Positions 34,344 to 43,651 of a DNA stretch of 64,000 bases are shown here, piece after piece. The notes below the pieces were generated by a model that saw only the letters and a list, made by a program, of their open reading frames with translations, had not been told where the DNA came from and ran no database searches. The position numbers were made by a program, and so were the translations under genes. Source of the DNA: Cellulomonas aerilata (GTDB lineage Bacteria > Actinomycetota > Actinomycetes > Actinomycetales > Cellulomonadaceae); the NCBI RefSeq assembly GCF_007991755.1, contig NZ_BJYY01000012.1, positions 124,001 through 188,000 of the forward strand, written 5' to 3'. How positions within the stretch are numbered: the stretch's first letter is position 1; each line of letters begins with the position of its first letter.

Positions 34344-34756
34344 GCCTGCGCCAGGTGGTCGACGCCCCGCTGTCCGTCGAGCAGCACGTCGCCGCCGTCG
34401 ACGACCCGCGGGCCGGGGCGGTGGCCACGTTCGTCGGCCGGGTGCGCGACCACGACCCGTCGGTCACCGGCCGCGTCGTGGCCCTGGAGTACAGCGCCCA
34501 CCCAAACGCCGCGGCGGTGCTGGCGGACGTCGTCGGGCGGGTGGCCGGGCGGCCGGACGTGCTCGCGGTCGCGGCGAGCCACCGGGTGGGGCGGCTGGAG
34601 GTCGGCGAGGTCGCCATCGTGGTGACCGTCGCGACCGCGCACCGGGCCCTGGCGTTCGACGTCTGCCGCGAGCTGGTGGAGACCCTCAAGGCCGAGCTGC
34701 CGATCTGGAAGCGGGAGGTCCTCGCCGACGGCTCGCACGTGTGGGTGGGGATGTGA
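34340..34756 (+). CDS. moaE: Molybdopterin synthase catalytic subunit MoaE
   Basis: A 138-residue subunit that, with thiocarboxylated MoaD, puts dithiolene sulfur into precursor Z. Signatures are ATFVGRVRDHDP, LEYSAHPNAA, SHRVGRLEVGE and the catalytic lysines in LKAELPIWKRE. It starts at GTG within the moaB stop and ends 4 bases before the moaD stop on the other strand, so the two transcripts meet tail to tail. Confidence 0.95.
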   Translation: MSLRQVVDAPLSVEQHVAAVDDPRAGAVATFVGRVRDHDPSVTGRVVALEYSAHPNAAAVLADVVGRVAGRPDVLAVAASHRVGRLEVGEVAIVVTVATAHRALAFDVCRELVETLKAELPIWKREVLADGSHVWVGM

Positions 34757-34760
34757 CGGG

Positions 34761-35000
34761 TCAGCCTCCGGCGAACGGCGGCAGGACGTCGACCGTGACG
34801 CCGTCCTCGATCCTGCGGGAGTCCGCGTCCAGGCGGTGGCCCCCGGCCAGCAGCGAGCACCGGGTCAGGACGCGGTCCAGGGCTGCGCCGTGCGCGTCGA
34901 CCATCGCCGCGCGCAGCTCGCCCGCGGTCGCGGCGTCGAACGTCTCGGTGTCGACGCCCGCCGCCTCGGCCGCGGCCGCGAAGTAGCGCACCCGGATCAC
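34761..35000 (-). CDS. moaD: Molybdopterin synthase sulfur carrier MoaD
   Basis: A 79-residue ubiquitin-like protein ending in the required Gly-Gly (LPPFAGG), which carries the thiocarboxylate used by MoaE. The start is MIRVRYFAAAAEAAG, read from GTG, overlapping the moaC stop. It is encoded opposite to moaE although the two proteins form one complex. Confidence 0.93.
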   Translation of the reverse strand: MIRVRYFAAAAEAAGVDTETFDAATAGELRAAMVDAHGAALDRVLTRCSLLAGGHRLDADSRRIEDGVTVDVLPPFAGG

Positions 35001-35482
35001 GGCGTCTCCCCGCGCACCCAGTCGCCGGACCGGCCGCCGGACTTCGCCTCCAGCCGCACGTCGCGCACGGACGTCTCGCGGTCCATGCCCTTGACCATGT
35101 CCACCACGGCCAGCGCGGCGACGGACACCGCGGTCAGCGCCTCCATCTCCACCCCGGTGCGGTCCGCCGTGCGGACGGTGGCGCGGACCGCGACCCCGTC
35201 GTCGACCACCTGCAGGTCGACGGTCACCCCGTGGACGCCGATGACGTGGGCGAGCGGCAGCAGCTCGGCGGTGCGCTTGGCCGCGGCGATCCCGGCCACG
35301 CGCGCGACCGCGAGCACGTCGCCCTTGGGGACGTCGTCGGCGCGCAACGCGGCGACGACCGCGGCGCTGCACGCGACGTGGCCGGACGCGGTCGCCTCGC
35401 GCACCGTCGGCTGCTTGGCCGTGACGTCGACCATGCGCGCGCGGCCGGCGCCGTCCAGGTGGGTGAACTGCGAGGCGCTCAT
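34997..35482 (-). CDS. moaC: Cyclic pyranopterin monophosphate synthase MoaC
   Basis: A 161-residue enzyme completing the first step of molybdenum cofactor synthesis. Signatures: FTHLDGAGRARMVDVTAKQ, LLPLAHVIGVHGVTVD and GVEMEALTAVSVAALAVVDM followed by VKGMDRE with the catalytic lysine. The start MSASQFTHLDG was preferred over a slightly longer in-frame start because it fits family length. moaA is not in this window. Confidence 0.95.
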   Translation of the reverse strand: MSASQFTHLDGAGRARMVDVTAKQPTVREATASGHVACSAAVVAALRADDVPKGDVLAVARVAGIAAAKRTAELLPLAHVIGVHGVTVDLQVVDDGVAVRATVRTADRTGVEMEALTAVSVAALAVVDMVKGMDRETSVRDVRLEAKSGGRSGDWVRGETP

Positions 35483-35549
35483 GGGTCCGTCCTGTCGCGT
35501 GTCGGGCGGCCGCACGCTACCCGCACCCCGGCCTGCGGCACGGTCCGGC

Positions 35550-36773
35550 TCACCGGGTGGCCACCGGTCGGCGCCGGCCGAGGCGGGCGAGCACGGCGTG
35601 CACCACCAGGCCCCCGACCACGGCCACGCCCAGGTGCACGAACCCGCCGACGAGCCCCACGCCGAGCGCGACCGACCACGCCGACGCGCCGCGGACGTCC
35701 CGCAGCAGGCGCGCGTGGGCGACCGCCGCGACGACGAGCAGCCCGGCGAGGACCGGGAGCGGGAACGCGGGCAGCACCACGGCCAGGCTGCCGCCCGCGG
35801 CGAGGGCGGCCGCGACCAGGACGACCCCCAGGAGCGCCGGTGCCCGTCCGGTGCGGGCGCCGAACGCGTGGTGCGCGCTCATCCCGCCCGCGCCGTGGCA
35901 CACGGGCATGCCGCTGAGGCCCCCGGCCACCAGGTTGGCCGCTCCCAGCGTGCGGGCCAGCCGCCCGGGGGTCACGGCGGCGGCCCGCCCGGGGAAGAGC
36001 TGCCGTGCCGCGTCGGCGGGCGCCAGGCACGAGTTCGCGAAGGTCAGCGGGAGCTGGGGCAGCACGAGCAGGGTCGCGGCGGTCAGCAGCGTGCCGACGT
36101 CGAGGTGCGGGAGGTCCACCGGCGCCGGGCCGAGCGCCCAGCCGGTCCCGCTCGACCCCGCCGTGCCGGCGGCCCCGGGGACCGTGAGGACGACCGCGAC
36201 CGCCAGCGCCACCACGACCGCCACGAGCACGACCCGACGGCCCCGCACGAGCAGGACGGCGGCCACGGCCACCGTGCCGGCCACCAGCCACGGCGGGGGC
36301 AGCTGGTGCGTGAACAGCGGCGGCGGCTCGGTGGCCAGCCCCCACGCGATCCGCGCGAACGTCAGCGCCACCGCGAGCTGCACCCCGCGGATCACCGCGA
36401 CCGGGAAGACGCGGGCCACCCGGTCGAGCATCCCGGTCGACCCCAGCACCAGGAAGGTCACCCCCATGAGGAGTGCCCCCGCGGCGACGACGTCGGGTCC
36501 CGCACCGGCCGCGATCGCCGCGGCGCCGAAGGCCTTGAGCGGCTGGACCGCGACCGGCAGGCGGTACACCCGGGCGACGAGCAGGTACGTCAGGCCCGCG
36601 GGCAGCAGCACGGCGGTGGGCGACAGCCCGTTGGTGACCACGAGCGCGACCGCGATGGGCAGCAGGACCCCGAGGTCGGCGACCGCGCCGGACGCCTCGC
36701 GCCACCACGTGACCGGGCCCGCCGCCCCCTCGTCGAGGCCCGCGCTGGTCACACCCGCCGCCCGCGCCGTCAT
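35550..36773 (-). CDS. MOT1-type molybdate/sulfate transporter
   Basis: A 407-residue membrane protein with about ten helices, of the SulP-related MOT1 group. Two characteristic repeats are seen: ADLGVLLPIAVALVVTNGLSP near the start and PQLPLTFANSCLAPADAARQLFP later. Position upstream of moaC-moaD on the same strand, 67 bases away, argues for molybdate uptake feeding cofactor synthesis. No ModABC genes are present. An 18-base palindrome lies about 160 bases upstream. Confidence 0.88.
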   Translation of the reverse strand: MTARAAGVTSAGLDEGAAGPVTWWREASGAVADLGVLLPIAVALVVTNGLSPTAVLLPAGLTYLLVARVYRLPVAVQPLKAFGAAAIAAGAGPDVVAAGALLMGVTFLVLGSTGMLDRVARVFPVAVIRGVQLAVALTFARIAWGLATEPPPLFTHQLPPPWLVAGTVAVAAVLLVRGRRVVLVAVVVALAVAVVLTVPGAAGTAGSSGTGWALGPAPVDLPHLDVGTLLTAATLLVLPQLPLTFANSCLAPADAARQLFPGRAAAVTPGRLARTLGAANLVAGGLSGMPVCHGAGGMSAHHAFGARTGRAPALLGVVLVAAALAAGGSLAVVLPAFPLPVLAGLLVVAAVAHARLLRDVRGASAWSVALGVGLVGGFVHLGVAVVGGLVVHAVLARLGRRRPVATR

Positions 36774-36930
36774 GCGGACGGCCTCGGCGCCTCGCCCGGC
36801 GGCACGGTGCCGGGCACGCGCGCCCCGCCCGACCCCGGGCGGCGCGCGCGGCACGCACCCGGGTGGAGCGTCGGTGTGGTCCTGGCGAGCGTGGGCACTG
36901 CCGTCCTCCCGTGGCCGACCGGCGACGACG

Positions 36931-36948
36931 GTCACCGGCGCCGGTGAC
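36931..36948. promoter_or_regulatory. Perfect 18-bp palindrome upstream of the MOT1-type transporter
   Basis: GTCACCGGCGCCGGTGAC reads the same on both strands and is followed by a further TGTCAC at 36951-36956. It lies in a 329-base gap between the divergent transporter and MFS genes. It may be an operator for either gene or a hairpin in the transporter leader. The rest of the gap holds several smaller hairpins near the MFS side (GGCCGA-CGA-TCGGCC at 37047-37061). Confidence 0.5.
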
Positions 36949-37102
36949 ATTGTCACCCGCCCGGCACCCGTCCCGAAGGCTCCCCGCGCTCGCGCGTGGT
37001 CCGCGGCAACCACCGGGTGGACCGCGTTTGCACCACCCGGCCGGTGGGCCGACGATCGGCCGGTGCCGGGCTGCCGTCCGGACGACGGCGGCAGGGGGTG
37101 CG

Positions 37103-37159
37103 GTGGACGACTCGAGCAACGGGGTGCACGAGCCACCGGCGGCGCTGGTCGGCCGGTGA
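37103..37159 (+). CDS. Possible leader peptide upstream of the MFS pump
   Basis: An 18-codon frame (GTG start, VDDSSNGVHEPPAALVGR) has AGGGGG five bases before its start, and its TGA stop overlaps the GTG of the MFS gene. The frame lies right after two small hairpins. Arrangement fits translational coupling or attenuation; no stalling motif is recognised. Confidence 0.35.
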   Translation: MDDSSNGVHEPPAALVGR

Positions 37160-38406
37160 CGGGCGACGTCCCCGCTCCGACCGGCACGACGCCGTCCTCG
37201 GGTCCCAGCACCCCGGCCGCCCCCGCCCGACGGTCCGACGCCGTCGCCTCGCTCGCCGTGGCGGCGGTGGCGTTCGTCGTGGTGACCGGTGAGACCCTGC
37301 CGGTCGGGCTGATCAGCGACGTCGCCCGCGGGGTGGACGCGGACGAGAGCGAGGTCGGCCTGACCGTCGGCTGGTACGCGCTCGTCGCCGCGGTCAGCGC
37401 GGTCCCGCTCACCCGGCTCACCGCCCGGCTCGACCGCAGGACGGTCCTGGTGGGGTGCGCGCTGGTGTTCGCCGGGGGGCACGTGGTCGCGGCGCTGGCG
37501 ACCGACCTGTGGGTGCTGCTCGTGGGACGCAGCGTGGCCGCCCTGACCCACGGCATCTACTTCGCCGTCGCCACCCCCGCCGTCGTGCGGCTGGCGCGCC
37601 CGGAGGCCCGGGTGCGCGCCGGCGGGCAGGTCGCCGTCGGCGCCTCCGTCGCCCTGGTGCTCGGCACCCCGCTGGCCACGCTCCTGGGCCAGGCCGCCGG
37701 CTGGCGCATCGCGATGCTCGTCGTGGCCGCGGTCGCCACCGTCCTCGCCCTCGTGGTCGCGCGCCTGCTGGGTCCGCTGCCCGCGCTGCAGCGCAGCGGG
37801 CCACGGTCCGCGGACGGCGTGCTGGCGACCCTGCGCTCCCGGCCGCTCGCCGTCGTCATGGTGATCACCGTGGTGCTGGTCACCGGCCACTTCGCGCTGT
37901 TCACCTACGTCGCGCCGTACGCCGACGAGCGCCTGGGGGTGCACGGCGCGACGTTCTCCGTCGTCCTGCTGGTCTACGGCGGCGCCGCGGTCGTGGGCAG
38001 CACCCTGGCGGGTCGGGTCGCCGAGGCACGGCCGGTCGGCGGGGTCCGCGTCGGCGCCGTCGTCTTCACCCTGGCTTCGGCGGGGCTCTGGGTCGCGGCA
38101 CAGCTGGGGGCCCGGCCCGCCGGCGTCGTGCTCCTGGTGGTGTGGGGCGGGACGTTCTCGCTGCTGGCCGTGTCCACCGGCCTGGCGGTGCTGCGCCGGG
38201 TGCCCGGGACGCGGTCCGAGACGGCGTTCGCGGTGCACGGCATCGTGTTCCAGGCGGGCATCGTGGCCGGGTCGGCGCTCGGGTCCCTGGGCCACCGCAC
38301 CGGGCACCTCGCGCAGATCCCGTGGGTCACCGCCACCGCCGGTCTGCTGGTCCTCGCCCTGCTGCTGGGTGCGGGCCGGGCCTTCCGCGGTGGTCAGCCG
38401 ACCTGA
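37156..38406 (+). CDS. MFS transporter (DHA1-type drug or sugar efflux)
   Basis: A 416-residue protein with about twelve helices and the loop 2-3 motif (LTRLTARLDRRTVLVG). The segments VTGETLPVGLISDVA and GRSVAALTHGIYFAVATPAVV resemble the chloramphenicol/arabinose/purine efflux subgroup. The predicted start is GTG coupled to a short upstream frame; no independent ribosome binding site was found. No regulator gene is adjacent. Confidence 0.87.
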   Translation: MTGDVPAPTGTTPSSGPSTPAAPARRSDAVASLAVAAVAFVVVTGETLPVGLISDVARGVDADESEVGLTVGWYALVAAVSAVPLTRLTARLDRRTVLVGCALVFAGGHVVAALATDLWVLLVGRSVAALTHGIYFAVATPAVVRLARPEARVRAGGQVAVGASVALVLGTPLATLLGQAAGWRIAMLVVAAVATVLALVVARLLGPLPALQRSGPRSADGVLATLRSRPLAVVMVITVVLVTGHFALFTYVAPYADERLGVHGATFSVVLLVYGGAAVVGSTLAGRVAEARPVGGVRVGAVVFTLASAGLWVAAQLGARPAGVVLLVVWGGTFSLLAVSTGLAVLRRVPGTRSETAFAVHGIVFQAGIVAGSALGSLGHRTGHLAQIPWVTATAGLLVLALLLGAGRAFRGGQPT

Positions 38407-38523
38407 CCGGGGGGCCGGTCGAGCGGTTGGTCTTTGGTACTACGACCGGTGACGCGGTGGGGTCCGCGGGGTTCCAATGGTGCTCTTCGGGGGCGGTCCC
38501 CCGCTCAGGACGAGGAGATCACC

Positions 38524-38694
38524 ATGTGGGACATGTGGCGCGTGTGGGTCACGGACGAGGACATCCAGCAGGCGACGAACGCCTGGCTGTCGGCGGTCGA
38601 CGGCGGTGCGCCCCTGGAGCGGGTGGACGACCTGCGCGAGGAGCTGGGCCGCCTGTGGCGGGCCGGCGCCCAGCAGCTGACCGCCAGCGCCTGA
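38524..38694 (+). CDS. Small hypothetical protein
   Basis: A 56-residue soluble protein beginning MWDMWRVWVTDEDIQQATNA, with three tryptophans in the first eight residues, then a helical Leu/Glu/Arg-rich part. GAGGAG precedes the ATG by six bases. A hairpin CGGGGG-CGGT-CCCCCG sits just upstream of the binding site, and a terminator follows the stop. No family recognised. Confidence 0.6.
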   Translation: MWDMWRVWVTDEDIQQATNAWLSAVDGGAPLERVDDLREELGRLWRAGAQQLTASA

Positions 38695-38695
38695 C

Positions 38696-38738
38696 CGGTC
38701 GGGCAGGCGGCCGCGGCGACCGCGGCCAGGCCCGACCG
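38696..38738 (+). terminator. Terminator after the small Trp-rich gene
   Basis: Outer arms CGGTCGGG/CCCGACCG and inner arms GGCCGCGG/CCGCGGCC with a CGA loop stack into one long interrupted stem, starting at the stop codon. Confidence 0.75.
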
Positions 38739-38781
38739 ACGGCTCGACCGGTCGGCCCGCGTCGTGGCCCGATGGCCTGTC

Positions 38782-38832
38782 GCGGCGTCAGGACCCGTGC
38801 GGCGTCAGGACCCGACGCGGCGTCAGGACCCG
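38782..38832. repeat. 16-bp repeat, three copies, spanning the stop codon of the STAS gene
   Basis: GCGGCGTCAGGACCCG occurs at 38782, 38799 and 38817. The copy at 38817 contains the stop codon of the minus-strand STAS gene; the next copy lies 18 bases on, in frame, repeating Gly-Ser-stop, and the last 17 bases further, out of frame. Confidence 0.8.
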
Positions 38833-39176
38833 TCGAGCCAGGGCTGCGGGTCGCCGGGGCCGTGCACCTCGACGACGGACTCGACCGCGGCGAGCCGGAG
38901 CATCCGGCGCATCCGCTCCGGCACGTTCGCCAGCACCATGGACTGCGACACCGGCAGCATGCGCTGCGCGCCGAAGACGACCGACAGCCCCGCGGAGTCG
39001 AGGAACGTCACCTCGGCGAGGTCGACGACGACCTGGGGTCGCCCGGCCGCGACGGCGTCCTGCAGCGCCTGACGGAAGGCCGGCGCGCCGGAGACATCGA
39101 GCTCGCCGTGGGCGTGGACGACGACCGCCCGGTCGTGGACGGCCTGCGTGAACGACGTGGTCCTCTGGGCGGTCAT
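38823..39176 (-). CDS. STAS-domain anti-anti-sigma factor, copy A
   Basis: A 117-residue STAS protein of the SpoIIAA/RsbV type, with the phosphorylatable serine Ser61 in VTFLDSAGLSVVF. It would bind an RsbW-type kinase and free a sigma factor when unphosphorylated. The start overlaps the stop of the second STAS gene by ATGA. Two matching kinases are found elsewhere in the window (25694 and 54748) but not adjacent. Confidence 0.88.
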   Translation of the reverse strand: MTAQRTTSFTQAVHDRAVVVHAHGELDVSGAPAFRQALQDAVAAGRPQVVVDLAEVTFLDSAGLSVVFGAQRMLPVSQSMVLANVPERMRRMLRLAAVESVVEVHGPGDPQPWLDGS

Positions 39177-39541
39177 GGGACGTCCTCCTGGGCGTGGTCG
39201 TCGATCAGGGCGAGGTCGGGCACCACCTGGGCGACCGTACCCACCCCGGCCAGGGTGAGTACACGACGGATCCGCGAGTCGTCGGGGACGACGAGCCGCA
39301 GACGCTGCTGACGGTCCCCGAGCTGCCGCGCGAGGCGGTAGATCAGCCGAAGGCCGGTGCTGTCCAGGTAGGTCACCCCGGACAGGTCCAGGACGAGGCC
39401 GCGGGCGCGGTTGGACACCGACCGCTCCAGCCGTCGGCCCAGGTCCTCGACGTTCGACAGGTCGACCTCGCCGGTCATCCGGGCCACCGGCCACGCCGCG
39501 TCCTCGGTGTCCTCGGACACCTCCACCGCACCCACGGTCAT
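39173..39541 (-). CDS. STAS-domain anti-anti-sigma factor, copy B
   Basis: A 122-residue STAS protein, first gene of a two-gene operon with copy A. The regulatory serine is also at position 61, in VTYLDSTGLRLIY. The two copies are clearly related but diverged, so they may answer to different kinases or phosphatases. No sigma factor or PP2C phosphatase gene is nearby. Confidence 0.88.
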   Translation of the reverse strand: MTVGAVEVSEDTEDAAWPVARMTGEVDLSNVEDLGRRLERSVSNRARGLVLDLSGVTYLDSTGLRLIYRLARQLGDRQQRLRLVVPDDSRIRRVLTLAGVGTVAQVVPDLALIDDHAQEDVP

Positions 39542-39748
39542 GGCGGCACCTCCAGCTGGCGGAATTCGCGACGGGGGCCTGCTCGACGCTGCGAGCGGCC
39601 CCCGGTCTCATCATGGTGCCCAGGTGCCGCGCCGGGAACCGTCCCGGCCGCTGTTCACCCCGCCGAGGGCCTGACCACGGCGTCCGCGTGGGTGGGTCGG
39701 TCTAGCGTCGGCCCTGTCGGCATCGGGGCCCGGACGGCGGGAGTGGTC

Positions 39749-40618
39749 ATGAGATTCGGACTCGTCGGGACCTACGGCTCCGTCGCGCAGACCGTCCGGC
39801 TCGCGCAGGAGGCCGAGGCGCACGGCTGGGACGGCTTCTTCACCTGGGACGGCATCAGCGTGGGCCCGCTGGACACCTGGGACCCGTGGACGCTGCTCGG
39901 CGCCCTGGCGGTCAGCACGCAGCGGATCCGGCTCGGCGCGATGGTGTTCCCACTCGCGCGTCGGCGGCCGTGGAAGGTCGCGCGCGAGTCGCTCACGGTC
40001 GACCACCTGTCCGGTGGGCGGCTCGTCCTGCCGGTCGGTCTCGGCGCGGTGGACGACGGCGGCTTCGCCCGTGTGAGCGGCGAGGCAACCACCGCCCGCC
40101 AGCGCGCCGAGCGGCTCGACGACGCGCTGGCGATCCTCGAGCGCGCGTGGTCCGGCGAGGTGTTCTCGTACGCCGGCCACCACCACACGGTCACGGACCT
40201 GCAGTTCCTCCCCCGGCCCGTGCAGCGGCCCCGGGTGCCCGTGTGGCCCGTGGCGGCGTGGCCGAGCGAGCGTTCGATGGGCCGTGCGGCGCGGTGGGAC
40301 GGCGTCCTCCCGCAGAGCCGGACCTCGCGCGGCGCGCTGACCCCGGACGACATCCGGGCGCTGGTCGCCTGGGTGACGGACCGGCGGCGGGACCTGGCCG
40401 CCGAGGAGCCCGAGCGGCACCTGGGGCCGTTCGACGTGGTCGTCGAGGGCGTCCTGCCGTCCGGGACGTCGGCCGCCGCCGACCACGTCGCCGCGCTCGC
40501 CGACGCGGGCGCGACCTGGTGGGTCGAGTCGCGCTGGGACCCGTCCCGGGACACGCCGCAGGAGCTGCTCCGGGTCGCGCGGCAGGGACCCCCGCGGCTG
40601 GGTCCGGCGCCTGGGTGA
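39749..40618 (+). CDS. LLM-class flavin-dependent oxidoreductase
   Basis: A 289-residue luciferase-like TIM-barrel protein. Recognisable parts are MRFGLVGTYGS, AEAHGWDGFFTWDGI, RIRLGAMVFPLARRRPWKVARE and HLSGGRLVLPVGLGA. Relatives use FMNH2 or F420. GGCGGGAG acts as ribosome binding site. Position gives no hint of substrate; its neighbours are a STAS operon and a converging sugar-alcohol dehydrogenase. Confidence 0.88.
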   Translation: MRFGLVGTYGSVAQTVRLAQEAEAHGWDGFFTWDGISVGPLDTWDPWTLLGALAVSTQRIRLGAMVFPLARRRPWKVARESLTVDHLSGGRLVLPVGLGAVDDGGFARVSGEATTARQRAERLDDALAILERAWSGEVFSYAGHHHTVTDLQFLPRPVQRPRVPVWPVAAWPSERSMGRAARWDGVLPQSRTSRGALTPDDIRALVAWVTDRRRDLAAEEPERHLGPFDVVVEGVLPSGTSAAADHVAALADAGATWWVESRWDPSRDTPQELLRVARQGPPRLGPAPG

Positions 40619-40652
40619 GCGCCCGTGCCGCGGGGGGTGCGGGCGTGGCGTC

Positions 40653-40679
40653 CCGGAGGATGCGCCGCCGGGCCTCCGG
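40653..40679. terminator. Hairpin between converging genes
   Basis: CCGGAGG and CCTCCGG enclose a 13-base loop, 35 bases after the flavin oxidoreductase stop and 26 before the dehydrogenase end. Confidence 0.45.
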
Positions 40680-40717
40680 TCAGGCGTCCGGTCAGGCGGC
40701 CAGGTCAGGCGGTCAGG
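40678..40717. repeat. GGTCAGG short repeats over the 3' end of the mannitol dehydrogenase gene
   Basis: GGTCAGG occurs at 40678, 40690, 40703 and 40711, three of them as GGTCAGGCG. The dehydrogenase stop codon (40705-40707) lies within the third copy. Confidence 0.65.
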
Positions 40718-42102
40718 TCGCGCGTGCGCTCCAGGACGGCCGACCGCAGCCCGTCGTGGTCCGCGAGGTCCGGAGCGACGAGGCCGAGGACCGCCGCGAC
40801 CGACTCCTCGAGGGTCCCGGCGACCAGGGGCAGCACCTCGTCGGCGCGCGCGTCCTTGACCGGCGCACCGCTGCCGCGCAGGTGCAGCACCCACGCCGCC
40901 AGCACCCGGGCCGCCCCGGCCGGCACGCGGCCGGCGGCCAGCTCCGCACGCAGCGTCGGCACGATGCGGACCGGGACCTTCTGGGATCCGTCGGCCGCGA
41001 TCTGGGCCAGCGCGTGCCGGATCGCCGGGTTGCCGAACCGGTCCAGGAGGGCCGCGCGGTAGGCGGCCACGTCGGCGGGCGGCAGGCTCAGGTAGGCCAC
41101 GGCCTCGTCCCACCACTCCTCGACCCACCCGCGCAGCACCCGGTCCCCGACGGCCTCGGCGACCGTCTCGTGCCCGCGGATCGAGCCCGCGTAGGCGAGC
41201 AGCGTGTGGGCCCCGTTGAGCAGCCACAGCTTGCGCTGCTCGAACGGGCGGACGTCGTCCACGACCTGGGCACCGGCGGCGTCCCAGGCGGGGCGGCCGT
41301 AGGGGAACCGGCCCTCGATGACCCACTCGCTGAAGGGCTCCGTGGGCACGGGAGCGGCGTCGACGAGGCCGGTCGCGGCGAGCACGACGTCGCGGTGCTC
41401 GTCGGTCGTGGCCGGCGTGATCCGGTCGACCATCGTGGTGGCGAGCTCGACGTGCTCGGCGACCCAGGTCGCCAGCGTGGGGTCGACGGCGTCGACCAGG
41501 TCGGCGAGAACCGCGGCGAGGGCCGGCCCGTTGTCGGGCAGGTTGTCGCACGGCACGATCGTCAGCCCCCCGGCGCCGGCCGCGCGGCGGGCCAGGAGCC
41601 CGGCGACCAGGCGTCCCGGGGTCGTGCGCACCGGCGCACGCGGGTCGTCCCGCAGCGCGCCGACGTCGGCGGCGACGTCCTCCCGGCCGGCGTCCAGGCG
41701 CCCGTCCGGACCCAGCAGGTAGCCGGCCTCGGTCACGGTCACGGTCACCACCACGACGTCGGGCGAGGACAGGTACCCCAGCCATGCCGTGTGGTCGTCG
41801 GACCGGTGCACGGCGCTGATGCTGCCGATCACCTCGAGGTGGTCCCCGTCGGCGCCGCGCGTCACCAGCGTGTAGAGCCCGTCCTGCGGCTCGAGGGCGT
41901 CGGCCACCGCCGGGGAGCGGCCGGTGAAGGCGGCGATGCCCCACTCGGCGGCGTCCGGCGCCCGGTCGGTGTACCAGGCCTGGTGCGCGCGGAAGAAGTT
42001 GCCGACGCCGACGTGGACCACGCGCACGGGCGCCGCGGGGTGGCCCGGCGCGCTGGACCGGGACAGGCGCGGGGCGGTGGCAGGCGGCGGGGTGGTGGTC
42101 AC
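40705..42102 (-). CDS. Mannitol dehydrogenase family protein
   Basis: About 465 residues; a polyol-specific long-chain dehydrogenase that oxidises mannitol, other polyols or hexuronates with NAD. The N-terminal Rossmann motif is VVHVGVGNFFRAHQAWYTD, and the catalytic lysine region is EQRKLWLLNGAHTLLAY with the associated Asn and His. The GTG used here has GAGAGG eight bases upstream; an ATG 12 codons earlier is also in frame but lacks a binding site. It diverges from a LarA-like gene with a LacI-type palindrome between. Confidence 0.88.
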   Translation of the reverse strand: MTTTPPPATAPRLSRSSAPGHPAAPVRVVHVGVGNFFRAHQAWYTDRAPDAAEWGIAAFTGRSPAVADALEPQDGLYTLVTRGADGDHLEVIGSISAVHRSDDHTAWLGYLSSPDVVVVTVTVTEAGYLLGPDGRLDAGREDVAADVGALRDDPRAPVRTTPGRLVAGLLARRAAGAGGLTIVPCDNLPDNGPALAAVLADLVDAVDPTLATWVAEHVELATTMVDRITPATTDEHRDVVLAATGLVDAAPVPTEPFSEWVIEGRFPYGRPAWDAAGAQVVDDVRPFEQRKLWLLNGAHTLLAYAGSIRGHETVAEAVGDRVLRGWVEEWWDEAVAYLSLPPADVAAYRAALLDRFGNPAIRHALAQIAADGSQKVPVRIVPTLRAELAAGRVPAGAARVLAAWVLHLRGSGAPVKDARADEVLPLVAGTLEESVAAVLGLVAPDLADHDGLRSAVLERTRDLTA

Positions 42103-42214
42103 GGCGGGCGCCTCTCGGGTCACGTTGACGAGCGGCATGGTCGCCGCACGCGATGCCGGCGCCCGTCACGGGCGCGCGCGGCACCCCCGATCCTGCGCGG
42201 CTGGACGCCGGGCG

Positions 42215-42226
42215 GCAAACGCTTGC
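42215..42226. promoter_or_regulatory. LacI/GalR-type operator-like palindrome
   Basis: GCAAACGCTTGC, a near-palindrome with a central C-G step typical of LacI-family or catabolite operators, lies between the divergent dehydrogenase and LarA-like genes. Further TTGC half-sites follow at about 42233 and 42246. No regulator gene is adjacent. Confidence 0.5.
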
Positions 42227-42281
42227 TGCCTGTTGCCCCGGTCGGTTGCCCGGGTCCGTCGGCGCGGGGCAAGGTGGGGCC

Positions 42282-43577
<1,296 letters not shown>

Positions 43578-43595
43578 GCAGCCGCCGTCGGCAGA

Positions 43596-43610
43596 TCTGC
43601 CGAGGGCAGC
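43596..43610 (+). promoter_or_regulatory. PopR-type activator box upstream of the clpP pair
   Basis: TCTGCC-GAG-GGCAGC matches the PopR site reported for Streptomyces lividans (TCTGCC-N3-GGCAGA) at 11 of 12 positions. An additional GGCAGA half abuts it at 43590-43595. Its centre is 49 bases upstream of the clpP ATG, suitable for an activator beside the -35 box. A CAGGCT box at 43640-43645, 6 bases before the ATG, could be the -10. Confidence 0.65.
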
Positions 43611-43651
43611 GACGCCTGGTCCGGCGTCACCGGCGGACCCAGGCTGGCCGC

